Of a stretch of DNA of 64,000 nucleotides, positions 54,086-62,165 are shown one piece after another; within the stretch, counting starts at the first letter, position 1, and every line of letters starts with the position of its first letter. Position numbers and translations under genes: made by a program. The notes below the pieces were generated by a model that searched no databases, had not been told where the DNA came from, and saw nothing but the letters and a program-made list of their open reading frames with translations. The stretch is from Ruminiclostridium sp. Its GTDB lineage: Bacteria > Bacillota > Clostridia > Oscillospirales > Ruminococcaceae. The stretch lies in contig JAGALB010000060.1 of the NCBI GenBank assembly GCA_017625405.1, forward strand, positions 62,001 through 126,000, in the 5' to 3' direction.

Positions 54086-55123
54086 ATGAAGAACAGTTTC
54101 TCTGAAAGCTACAAGGCTGCCGGCGTTGACGTAACCGCAGGCTATGAATCAGTAAAGCTTATGAAAAAGCACGTTGAACGCACAAACATCCCCGGCGTAA
54201 TGGATGGAATCGGCGGTTTCGGCGGTCTTTTCGCCCTTGATTTAAAGGGCATCGACGAGCCTGTACTTGTTTCCGGTACAGACGGCGTAGGTACAAAATT
54301 AAAGCTCTCCATGCTTCTCGACAAGCATGACACAATCGGTATTGATGCAGTTGCTATGTGCGTAAACGACATTATCTGCTGCGGTGCAAAGCCCCTTTTC
54401 TTCCTTGACTATATCGCATGCGGAAGAAACTATCCCGAAAAGATTGCAGAAATCGTAAGCGGTGTTGCAGAGGGCTGCGTTCAGTCAGGCTGCGCTCTCA
54501 TCGGCGGCGAAACAGCTGAACACCCCGGCATGATGCCCGACGACGAATACGACATCGCAGGCTACTGCACAGGTGTCGTTGACAAGAAGAAGATTATCGA
54601 CAACAATACAGTTGCTGAAGGCGACGCTGTTATCGGTCTTGCTTCCACAGGCGTTCACTCCAACGGCTTCTCCCTTGTAAGAAAGGTTTTCGACATCACA
54701 AACAAGGAAGTTCTTATGGAAGTTCTCCCCGACGGCAGAACCTTAGGCGAAGCTCTCCTCGCTCCTACACAGATTTACGTAAAGCCCGTGCTTGCACTCC
54801 TTGAAAAGGTTCAGGTAAAGGCTATCAGCCACATTACAGGCGGCGGCTTCAACGAAAATATCCCACGTTCTCTCCCTGACGGCTACACAGCAAAGATCAG
54901 AAAGAACAGCTATGAAGTTCCCTACATCTTCAAGCTTTTACAGGAACGTGGCAACGTAAACGAACACGATATGTACAACACATTCAATATGGGTATCGGT
55001 ATGTCCATCGTTATTCCCAAGGAATCCGTTGCAGAAGCTATCGCTCTCATGAAGGAATTCGGTATTGCCGCATATGAAATCGGCGAAATCGTAAAGGGCG
55101 ACGAAGGAATCATTATCGAATAA
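54086..55123 (+). CDS. purM: Phosphoribosylformylglycinamidine cyclo-ligase PurM
   Basis: ATP-dependent ring closure of FGAM to AIR (345 residues). SYKAAGVDVTAGYESVKLM, VSGTDGVGTKLKLSMLLDKH, GGETAEHPGMM and GIGMSIVIP are family hallmarks. AAAGGA lies ten bases before the start. Its stop overlaps the next start by one base. Confidence 0.97.
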   Translation: MKNSFSESYKAAGVDVTAGYESVKLMKKHVERTNIPGVMDGIGGFGGLFALDLKGIDEPVLVSGTDGVGTKLKLSMLLDKHDTIGIDAVAMCVNDIICCGAKPLFFLDYIACGRNYPEKIAEIVSGVAEGCVQSGCALIGGETAEHPGMMPDDEYDIAGYCTGVVDKKKIIDNNTVAEGDAVIGLASTGVHSNGFSLVRKVFDITNKEVLMEVLPDGRTLGEALLAPTQIYVKPVLALLEKVQVKAISHITGGGFNENIPRSLPDGYTAKIRKNSYEVPYIFKLLQERGNVNEHDMYNTFNMGIGMSIVIPKESVAEAIALMKEFGIAAYEIGEIVKGDEGIIIE

Positions 55124-55653
55124 TGGGATTTTTTGACTTATTCAGGAAAAAGCCTGCTCTCGATACAGACAGACTTGTTATCAATATCACAGAAAACAGC
55201 GTTGATGTAAACGGAACGCATATTGCACTTCCCTGCAATATCGACTCGCTGAAATACCTTTTCGGTCACGCACGCCAGACTGTTCATCCCGCCCGCTTTA
55301 CTCCCGAAAAGAATTACAACTACACCTGGGATAAAATCGGACTGTACTGTTACAGCAAGGGCGGCTCGATAGTACATAACATTTCTGTCAGAATGAACGG
55401 AGAGCCTGACCTTTCCTACTCCCCCTCTTCGCTTTTCAGCGGCTTATGCACCATAAACGGCGAAAACTGGTTTGATGTGATGAAAACCGCTGAAACCGAG
55501 TGGCTTGAGGACGAAGGCTTCAGAGTGCCCGTTTTCAAACGGACAACCATCGGGAAATACTCGCTGATAAGCGAATTCACCAACGAGGATATATCCGACG
55601 GAACAGCAGGAATTCCTGAAGATTTAAAGAATATTGAAATTGAAATACACTGA
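55123..55653 (+). CDS. Unknown protein coupled to purM
   Basis: A 176-residue soluble protein. Its ATG shares the final A of the purM stop (TAATG), so it is translated by coupling. It begins MGFFDLFRKKPALDTDRLV and continues with beta-rich segments (ITENSVDVNGTHIALPCNID; YSKGGSIVHNISVRMNG), resembling lipoyl-like or Ig-like uncharacterised domains rather than an enzyme. Position between purM and purN might imply a pathway role, but no family or motif supports that. Confidence 0.6.
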   Translation: MGFFDLFRKKPALDTDRLVINITENSVDVNGTHIALPCNIDSLKYLFGHARQTVHPARFTPEKNYNYTWDKIGLYCYSKGGSIVHNISVRMNGEPDLSYSPSSLFSGLCTINGENWFDVMKTAETEWLEDEGFRVPVFKRTTIGKYSLISEFTNEDISDGTAGIPEDLKNIEIEIH

Positions 55654-55663
55654 CGGAGGCTAT

Positions 55664-56290
55664 ATGAAAAACATAGTTGTTCTTGTTTCCGGCGGCGGAA
55701 CAAATTTACAGGCTCTTATCGACGCTGAAAAGCGTGGAGAGCTGGGTAACGGTAAAATCACCTGCGTTATCGCTTCAAAGGCTGACGCATACGCTCTTGA
55801 AAGAGCAAAGAACAACGGCATAAAGGCGGTTACCCTTGTACGCAAGGACTATGCCGATGTTGCCGCTTACAGCAAAGCAATGACCGAGCTGCTTATTGCC
55901 GAAAAGGCTGATCTGGTAGTTTATGCAGGCTTTATGACAATTTTAGACGAACAGGTCTGCAACGCATTCCCTCATAAGATGATGAACGTTCACCCTGCAC
56001 TTATCCCTTCGTTCTGCGGAAAGGGCTTCTACGGACTTCACGTTCATGAAGCTGCTCTCGCAAAGGGCGTCAAGCTCAGCGGTGCTACCGTGCATTTTGT
56101 AACCGAAGAATGTGACGGCGGTCCCATCATTTTACAGAAGGCCGTTGAAGTAAAAAACGGCGATACACCCGAAACACTCCAGAAGCGGATCATGGAAGAA
56201 GCCGAATGGAAGATTCTTCCCAAGGCTGTACAGCTGTTCTGTGACGATAAAATCACAGTTCAGGACGGAAAGGCTGTAATTACGGAATAA
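55664..56290 (+). CDS. purN: Phosphoribosylglycinamide formyltransferase PurN
   Basis: Transfers a formyl group from 10-formyl-THF to GAR (208 residues). VLVSGGGTNLQALIDAEKRG binds the substrate phosphate; NVHPALIPSFCGKGFYGLHV and the Asp in HFVTEECDGGPI complete the active site. Start at 55664 with GGAGG upstream, inside the end of the purM-coupled gene's downstream gap. Confidence 0.96.
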   Translation: MKNIVVLVSGGGTNLQALIDAEKRGELGNGKITCVIASKADAYALERAKNNGIKAVTLVRKDYADVAAYSKAMTELLIAEKADLVVYAGFMTILDEQVCNAFPHKMMNVHPALIPSFCGKGFYGLHVHEAALAKGVKLSGATVHFVTEECDGGPIILQKAVEVKNGDTPETLQKRIMEEAEWKILPKAVQLFCDDKITVQDGKAVITE

Positions 56291-56324
56291 ATTAACGTTA
56301 AAATACATGAAAGGAACCAAACTT

Positions 56325-57047
56325 ATGGAAACAATCGCATTTGAAAAGGAACTCACCACTCTTCCCTATCACGGCAGAGGCATCATGCTGGGCAAGTCCG
56401 CTGACGGCAAGAAGGCAGTAATTGCTTACTTCATCATGGGCAGAAGCGAAAACAGCCGCAACCGTGTATTCGTAGAAGACGGCGACGGAATCAGAACACA
56501 GGCTTTCGATGAATCCAAGATGGTTGACCCCCACCTTATCATCTATGCTCCCGTTCGTGTTCTCGGCAACAAGACTATCGTCACAAACGGCGACCAGACA
56601 GACACAATCTACGAACTCATGGACAAGCAGATGACCTTTGAGCAGTCCCTCAGAACACGTGAATTTGAAGATGACAAGCCCAACTACACACCCCGTATTT
56701 CCGGTATCATCCGTCTTGAAAACGACGGCATGAACTACGCTATGTCCATTTTAAAGAGTGACGACGGCAATGCTGATTGCTGCATCAGAAACACATATGC
56801 TTATCAGAACCCCGAAAATGGTGTAGGCCGCTTTATCCACACATATGCACGTGACGAAGAAAACGGCAGACTCCCCAGCTTCGAAGGCGAACCCAAGAAG
56901 GTTATCATCCCTGACCTTGACATTGACGCTTTCACAAAGCTTGTATGGGAAAACTTAAACGCTGACAACAAGGTATCCCTTTTCACAAGATATATTGATC
57001 TTGAAACAGGCAAGTGGGAATCCAGAATCGTAAACAAGAACAACTGA
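56325..57047 (+). CDS. purO: IMP cyclohydrolase, PurO type
   Basis: A 240-residue protein of the IMP_cyclohyd (PF07826) family, known from archaeal PurO, that closes FAICAR to IMP. PYHGRGIMLGKSADGKKAVI, SRNRVFVEDGDGIRTQAFD and KPNYTPRISGIIRLENDG are family-like. The usual bacterial solution is the N-terminal half of PurH; here it is a different, separate protein. AAGGA is nine bases before the start. A short palindrome (57054-57072) separates it from the next gene. Confidence 0.85.
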   Translation: METIAFEKELTTLPYHGRGIMLGKSADGKKAVIAYFIMGRSENSRNRVFVEDGDGIRTQAFDESKMVDPHLIIYAPVRVLGNKTIVTNGDQTDTIYELMDKQMTFEQSLRTREFEDDKPNYTPRISGIIRLENDGMNYAMSILKSDDGNADCCIRNTYAYQNPENGVGRFIHTYARDEENGRLPSFEGEPKKVIIPDLDIDAFTKLVWENLNADNKVSLFTRYIDLETGKWESRIVNKNN

Positions 57048-57053
57048 TTGTAG

Positions 57054-57072
57054 GGGCGGATAACATCCGCCC
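57054..57072. repeat. Short palindromic repeat between purO and the transformylase gene
   Basis: GGGCGGAT AAC ATCCGCCC, a perfect 8-bp stem, preceded by TGTAG. The arm GGGCGGA recurs at 33430-33448. It is like the short GC-rich palindromes scattered in Ruminococcaceae genomes. No T tract follows. Confidence 0.7.
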
Positions 57073-57109
57073 GCAATTCACAATAAAAAACAGTGAAAGG
57101 ATTAAAACA

Positions 57110-58285
57110 ATGACAGAACTCGAACTCAAATACGGTTGTAACCCCAACCAGAAGCCCTCAAGAATTTTCATGGAAAACGGCGAACTTCCCATTGAAGTAT
57201 TAAACGGCAAGCCCGGCTACATCAACTTCATGGACGCTTTCAACGGCTGGCAGCTCGTAAAGGAATTAAAGAAGGCAACAGGTCTTCCTGCCGCTACATC
57301 CTTCAAGCACGTTTCTCCTGCAGGCGCTGCGGTTGGTCTTCCTCTCTCCGACACATTAAAGAAAATCTACTGGGTAGATGATTTAGGCGAACTTACCCCC
57401 CTCGCCTCTGCTTACGCACGTGCAAGAGGCGCAGACAGAATGTCCTCCTACGGCGACTTCATTGCTCTTTCCGATGAATGTGACGCATGCACAGCAAAGA
57501 TGATTCAGAGAGAAGTTTCCGACGGCGTTATCGCTCCCGGCTACACAGATGAAGCTCTTGAAATCTTAAAGTCCAAGAGAAAGGGTACATACAACATCAT
57601 CAAGATTGATGAAAACTATGTTCCTGCCGCTTTAGAAAGAAAGCAGGTTTACGGCATTACCTTCGAACAGGGCAGAAACGAACTTGTTATTGACGAAAAC
57701 CTTTTCGCAAACATGGTAACAGACAACAAGACTCTCCCCGAATCCGCAAAGATTGACCTTGCTATCGCTCTTATCACACTCAAGTACACACAGTCCAACT
57801 CCGTAGCATACGCTTGCGGCGGTCAGGCTATCGGTATCGGTGCAGGCCAGCAGTCCAGAATCCACTGCACACGTCTTGCAGGTCAGAAGGCTGACAACTG
57901 GTACCTCCGTCAGTCCCCCCAGGTTCTCGGCTTACAGTTCGTTGACGACATCAGAAGAGCTGACCGTGACAACACAATCGACCTCTACATCGGCGATGAT
58001 TACATGGACGTTCTTGCAGAAGGAGAATGGCAGAAGTGGTTCAAGGTTAAGCCTGAAGTATTCACACGTGAAGCAAAGCGTGAATGGCTTGACACAATGA
58101 AGGGCGTTTCCCTCGGCTCTGACGCATTCTTCCCCTTCGGCGACAACATTGAAAGAGCTCACAAGAGCGGCGTTGAATTTATCGCACAGCCCGGCGGCTC
58201 TATCCGTGATGACAATGTTATCGAAACCTGCAACAAGTATAACATTGCTATGGCATTTACAGGTATCAGACTTTTCCATCACTAA
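57110..58285 (+). CDS. purH: Stand-alone AICAR formyltransferase (PurH C-terminal domain type)
   Basis: A 391-residue protein that covers only the transformylase domain of PurH. SFKHVSPAGAAVG carries the catalytic Lys-His pair, and GAGQQSRIHCTRLAGQKAD the substrate site. It formylates AICAR to FAICAR; the PurO-like protein next door would finish IMP synthesis. Start at 57110 (MTELELKYGCNPNQ) with AAAGG upstream; the longer frame begins inside purO. Confidence 0.94.
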   Translation: MTELELKYGCNPNQKPSRIFMENGELPIEVLNGKPGYINFMDAFNGWQLVKELKKATGLPAATSFKHVSPAGAAVGLPLSDTLKKIYWVDDLGELTPLASAYARARGADRMSSYGDFIALSDECDACTAKMIQREVSDGVIAPGYTDEALEILKSKRKGTYNIIKIDENYVPAALERKQVYGITFEQGRNELVIDENLFANMVTDNKTLPESAKIDLAIALITLKYTQSNSVAYACGGQAIGIGAGQQSRIHCTRLAGQKADNWYLRQSPQVLGLQFVDDIRRADRDNTIDLYIGDDYMDVLAEGEWQKWFKVKPEVFTREAKREWLDTMKGVSLGSDAFFPFGDNIERAHKSGVEFIAQPGGSIRDDNVIETCNKYNIAMAFTGIRLFHH

Positions 58286-58300
58286 GCCGTGAGCCACGGC

Positions 58301-58318
58301 AGGCGGTTCCGCCTTTTT
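58301..58318 (+). terminator. Terminator after the transformylase gene
   Basis: Arms AGGCG and CGCCT around GTTC, then five T. It ends the main pur block about 15 bases after the stop. Confidence 0.7.
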
Positions 58319-58376
58319 ACAGTCCGATTGAATTTATGGCTATGTTTAACGGCGGTAACAGATAAAGCAAAATATA

Positions 58377-58499
58377 TAAACAGGCGGATAAAGCCGAGTG
58401 CATCCTGAGGTCCTGAACCGCCGCATAATCAAAGTGCAGAGAAGCACTTGTTTTGTGCGGCGCAGTTACCTGAGGCGGCTCGCCTTATCCGCCTGTTAT
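58377..58499. repeat. About 120-bp inverted-repeat (MITE-like) element
   Basis: The ends are inverted repeats: left AACAGGCGGATAAAGCCGAG, right (reverse complement) AACAGGCGGATAAGGCGAGC. The interior also folds: CCTGAGGT...CCGCCGCA pairs with TGCGGCG...ACCTGAGG, with a central hairpin AAGTGC/GCACTT. The whole unit is one long interrupted hairpin between a terminator and the next gene. It could be a miniature transposable element or a structured RNA; no transposase is nearby and no flanking duplication is obvious. Confidence 0.6.
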
Positions 58500-58514
58500 G
58501 CTAAAAAGGAAATT

Positions 58515-59399
58515 ATGAGAATCACAAGAACATTATCAATTCTTTCAATCATAATATGCGTGATTTACATCGTTGGCGGATTATTGATTATGGGATTCCC
58601 TGCGGAAAGCTGTTTTGCCTTTGGCTTGGGAAGATATATGACCCTTGACCCCGATTATGCTGCCCACGCTGTCGGAAACCCTGTAATCACACCCGAAACA
58701 GTCAATACAAGCTCCGTTTACTTTATTAATTCAATAACGGCGATAATTTTCTGTCTTGTTCCCGTTATAGCAGGTGCGGTTCTGACTTTTTTCAGAAAAA
58801 CAGGAAGCTTTTCTGCTTTTCTTGCAGTAAATGCCGTCCCCTGCATATATGTAATGGAATTTTTCGGTATGCTTATCGGCAGCATGACTTTCATGGAAAC
58901 GGACTGCGACAGAACGAATTATTATTTATACTCCGCAATATGCAGATTCTGGTCTGTTATTGCCTTATGCGGAGTAACTCTTTGCATTATTTCCACAGTT
59001 TATGAGAAATTAAAGATTGATGTCAGAAAATTATCCGTAATTTCCATATCAGGTCTTGCTGCATTTATAGTCATATCTTTTATGTCGTCAGGAACGGAAT
59101 TTTTTATTACTTTTACAGTTCCGTTAATTCTTTCAGCCTGTCTTCTTATAGTTATAAATATTCTTTCGATAAAAAAAGCAACAGGGCGAAAAACTGCAAT
59201 AGCTGCAGTAGTAATTGCGGCATCTTTTCCTGTTGCTCTGAATCTTTTCCATATGATTTTATGCGGTGACTATTTTGGTTTTATGTATAACCGTGGAAAA
59301 GGCTCAATGGATGAAATATACATGTTTTTATGGTATATAAACAGCGGTTTTACCGCTGCTGCTTCCCTGAAAGGAGCGGACAATGAACGATTGGCATAA
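58515..59399 (+). CDS. Polytopic membrane protein, function unknown
   Basis: A 294-residue protein with about seven hydrophobic segments (IICVIYIVGGLLIMGF; ITAIIFCLVPVIAGAVL; SVIALCGVTLCIIS; and others). No family recognised. I use the start at 58515 (MRITRTLSIL) with AAGGAA upstream; the longer frame would read through the inverted-repeat element. Its end overlaps the next gene by 17 bases. Confidence 0.65.
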   Translation: MRITRTLSILSIIICVIYIVGGLLIMGFPAESCFAFGLGRYMTLDPDYAAHAVGNPVITPETVNTSSVYFINSITAIIFCLVPVIAGAVLTFFRKTGSFSAFLAVNAVPCIYVMEFFGMLIGSMTFMETDCDRTNYYLYSAICRFWSVIALCGVTLCIISTVYEKLKIDVRKLSVISISGLAAFIVISFMSSGTEFFITFTVPLILSACLLIVINILSIKKATGRKTAIAAVVIAASFPVALNLFHMILCGDYFGFMYNRGKGSMDEIYMFLWYINSGFTAAASLKGADNERLA

Positions 59400-59955
59400 C
59401 CCCGAAAACTGGAGCAGCAGCACTCTTGCTTACTCTGAAAAAGCTGACATTCTCTATTTTGACTCAACCGCTGAATATGAAACAGCCGTATACGCCCTTT
59501 CCGTTCCTGAAGAGGCAGGCTCCTTCACCTTATCCTTTAAGGCAGGCAACAGCCATTCTGCCGCAAAAGAGGGTGCGAAAGACACAGGCTATATAACCGT
59601 CAGTACCGATTCGGGCGTTATTGCAAAAACGCCTATGATACAGGATAACCTGACGTATGTCTGTTACACCCTGACTGACGCACCCGTTCAGACTGAACAG
59701 CTTTATATTACGGCGGAAGCATATAATTCTTACGGCAACAGCATTGATTTTTATTTCGGAGATTTTGAACTGGAATTTTCCGAAGCAACCCCCGAAAACT
59801 TTTTAACGGAATATTATTTTTCAACAAAACCCACAACCGAAAAGGTGCAGAGTATTAATGAAATCCCTGTGTATTTGCCGATTATAGGCATAGCACTGCT
59901 TGCTTTAATTTCTTCACTCTGTGCTTTACGTTTAAGAAAGGAACAACTCAGATGA
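59383..59955 (+). CDS. C-terminally membrane-anchored protein, function unknown
   Basis: A 190-residue protein without an N-terminal signal but with a C-terminal transmembrane helix and basic tail (VYLPIIGIALLALISSLCAL, then RLRKEQLR). The body is beta-rich, with SFTLSFKAGNSHSAA and IDFYFGDFELEF. Topology is odd: a sorting-like C-terminal anchor without a signal peptide. It might instead be the second half of a larger membrane unit with the preceding gene, which it overlaps by 17 bases. Confidence 0.55.
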   Translation: MNDWHNPENWSSSTLAYSEKADILYFDSTAEYETAVYALSVPEEAGSFTLSFKAGNSHSAAKEGAKDTGYITVSTDSGVIAKTPMIQDNLTYVCYTLTDAPVQTEQLYITAEAYNSYGNSIDFYFGDFELEFSEATPENFLTEYYFSTKPTTEKVQSINEIPVYLPIIGIALLALISSLCALRLRKEQLR

Positions 59956-60647
59956 AGAAAAAACTTATCGCATTACTTACAGTTCTTACCCTTACAGCTT
60001 TTGCCGGCTGCGAAAGCACGGATGCTGAAACAACAACCACTGCCGCTTCCGAAACCACAACTGCCGTAGCAGAAGCTGAAACAACTACCACGACAGAAGC
60101 TGAAACAACTACTGCGGCAGAAACAGAAACCGACAAGAAGCTTTTCAAGGGTACAGGCTATACACTTTCCATTGATAGTGAAAAATGGCTTGATTATACA
60201 GAATATCTCGACTACATCGCAGAAGTCACCGAAGATACAGACGTAGCAAAATACGGCGACATTTCTGCTGAAGATGTAAAGAATGTAGCCGATGCCATTT
60301 ATTACAATACCTCAAACGACAGCAATTTCAATGTTACCGTTGTAGAACTGGGCACTCAGATGAACGATGCAGCGCTTAATGAACTCAGCGGCATGTTAGA
60401 GGAACAGTATAACGCTATACCCGGTTATTCCTGCGGAAAATGTGAAACCGTATATGTTAACGGTTATCGTGCCCTGAAAGCTGTAATCACAAGCGACGCT
60501 TCAGTCACAGGCGGCGCAATGAAGGTAGAAATGTATCTTTTCTATCCCGGAACAAAGCAGGTATGCCTGACATATACCGCAGCCGCTGCTGATTTTGATA
60601 GTACAGTTGCTGATTTTGAAGAAGTACTCAACACAATTTCTTTTTAA
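59952..60647 (+). CDS. Thr-rich-tethered lipoprotein, function unknown
   Basis: A 231-residue lipoprotein: signal with lipobox AFAGC (Cys20), then a tether of repeated ETTTTA/AETTTTT-like units to about residue 62, and a compact domain of about 165 residues (GTGYTLSIDSEKWLDYTEYL; GYRALKAVITSD; MYLFYPGTKQVCLTYTA). This resembles small beta-rich lipoproteins common in Ruminococcus; no function assigned. It overlaps the preceding gene by 4 bases. Confidence 0.7.
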   Translation: MKKKLIALLTVLTLTAFAGCESTDAETTTTAASETTTAVAEAETTTTTEAETTTAAETETDKKLFKGTGYTLSIDSEKWLDYTEYLDYIAEVTEDTDVAKYGDISAEDVKNVADAIYYNTSNDSNFNVTVVELGTQMNDAALNELSGMLEEQYNAIPGYSCGKCETVYVNGYRALKAVITSDASVTGGAMKVEMYLFYPGTKQVCLTYTAAAADFDSTVADFEEVLNTISF

Positions 60648-60665
60648 GAATAAAGGAAAACAAAA

Positions 60666-61817
60666 ATGAAAACACTTGATAAAATTCTTACCATTATCTG
60701 CTACATAATCACCGTTGTCCCGTTCCTTATTCTGGGAGCTTATTCGGCAGACAGCGCTGATAAGCTTGTTGCAGACGACAACGTGGGCCTTGAGCTTATA
60801 CTTATGGGCGGGTTTATTTTCCTTGCCGTGTTCTTCATGCTTATCCATATCATAATCCATGAGGGCGGACATCTCGTAATGGGACTTGCCACAGGCTGGA
60901 AATATCTTTCCTTCCGTATAGGAAGTATCGCCCTTGTAAAGCGTGACGGCAAGCTCCAGTGGAAGAAAACCACCGTTGTGGGCACAGGCGGACAGTGCCT
61001 TATGATTCCGCCCGAATGCGAGCCTGAAAGCTGTCCCTTTTTCCTGTATCTTTTGGGCGGCGGTCTGTTCAATATCGTCACAGGCGGTATCGCTTTCGGC
61101 ATCGGTCTGCTTACAGGCGGCGTGGCTCAGATTATACTGAATATTTTCGCTATTATGGGTATCGGCACAGGACTTGCCAACCTGTTCCCCGCAAAGGTAG
61201 GCGGAACAATGAATGACGGCTATCAGATTTTCATTGAATTTCCCCGTAACAAGGAATCAAAGAAATACAACTACCTGCTTTTATCCGCTAACGCAATTCT
61301 TACCGAAGCAGAAAGCACCAAGGATTTGCCCGAAAAAATCAGAAATGCTGTTTTAAATGCGGATTACAGCAATCTTTCCGACACAGGCTGTGCAAATCTC
61401 TACTGCTACAAGGCGACAATTTTACAGGATGAAGGCAGATACGACGAAGCAAGAGAAATCTATCAGCGCATTGCCGACAGCTCTGATGTGTTGCAGATTT
61501 TTAAGAACGAAGCTAAGTGCGAGCTTATGTACCATGAAATAATGGGTGAGTGCAACGCTGAAAAGATTGACGCACTCTACGACAAGAAGCAGGCGGAATA
61601 CATAAAGGCTACTGCGCTTTATCCGTCGAGAAAGCGTCTTATGTACGCATACCATTTAATATATAAGGGCGACAAAACAAAAGCCGATGAAGAATACAAG
61701 GCTCTTGTAACGACGGCGAAGTCCCATCCCTCAAAGGCAGAGGGAGTTATTGAGCTTCGTGAAGCGGAAAGGGTGACAAAGCATTATGAAGACATCAGAA
61801 ATAATGCAGAAGCTTGA
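60666..61817 (+). CDS. Site-2-protease-like (M50) membrane metallopeptidase
   Basis: A 383-residue membrane protein. HEGGH (65-69) in a transmembrane helix is the zinc motif HExxH of M50 proteases, and GTMNDGY (with PAKVGG upstream) is the distal NxxPxxxxDG-like motif that supplies the third ligand Asp. The last 170 residues are helical with TPR-like repeats (YDEAREIYQRIADSSD), probably cytoplasmic. Site-2 proteases cut membrane-bound regulators; the target here is unknown. It shares the unit with three envelope proteins. Confidence 0.8.
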   Translation: MKTLDKILTIICYIITVVPFLILGAYSADSADKLVADDNVGLELILMGGFIFLAVFFMLIHIIIHEGGHLVMGLATGWKYLSFRIGSIALVKRDGKLQWKKTTVVGTGGQCLMIPPECEPESCPFFLYLLGGGLFNIVTGGIAFGIGLLTGGVAQIILNIFAIMGIGTGLANLFPAKVGGTMNDGYQIFIEFPRNKESKKYNYLLLSANAILTEAESTKDLPEKIRNAVLNADYSNLSDTGCANLYCYKATILQDEGRYDEAREIYQRIADSSDVLQIFKNEAKCELMYHEIMGECNAEKIDALYDKKQAEYIKATALYPSRKRLMYAYHLIYKGDKTKADEEYKALVTTAKSHPSKAEGVIELREAERVTKHYEDIRNNAEA

Positions 61818-62142
61818 GGATTATATCCTCTCTTTCAAGGGTATACACATTGAAGAAACTGCCGGCGGCAAGGTTTTTTACCTTGTATCAAAGCCTTTTG
61901 CGGCAATTTTTTCAGAAACTATTGAAATTAAAGCGAAAAACGATTATAATGAAACTATCCGCTTTCTCCACGACGAGATAAACGAAGCAAAAGTCATGGG
62001 AGAAGGCTGGAACGAAATCAGATACAGCGAAAATCTCCCCTTTGAGGTAATTTCCGATATGGCAGACAGAGGTTACAGAATGACCTATGCAAGCCTGCCG
62101 AAAAAGGTGCAGAGGGAGATTGAGGAATATTTTCACGGATAA
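61786..62142 (+). CDS. Small protein overlapping the M50 gene, function unknown
   Basis: A 118-residue soluble protein with mixed alpha/beta pattern (FLHDEINEAKVMGEGWNEIR; KKVQREIEEYFHG). The start at 61786 lies 32 bases inside the protease gene, with AAGGGTGA about ten bases upstream; a start at 61804 is possible. It precedes purD by 23 bases. Confidence 0.6.
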   Translation: MKTSEIMQKLEDYILSFKGIHIEETAGGKVFYLVSKPFAAIFSETIEIKAKNDYNETIRFLHDEINEAKVMGEGWNEIRYSENLPFEVISDMADRGYRMTYASLPKKVQREIEEYFHG

Positions 62143-62165
62143 ATTTCTGAAAGGAAACTGATAAA

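Noticed and set aside
58398..58514. 39-residue N-terminal extension of the membrane protein at 58515
   Set aside because: It would be translated through the inverted-repeat element and lacks a ribosome site; 58515 has AAGGAA upstream and begins a normal membrane segment.
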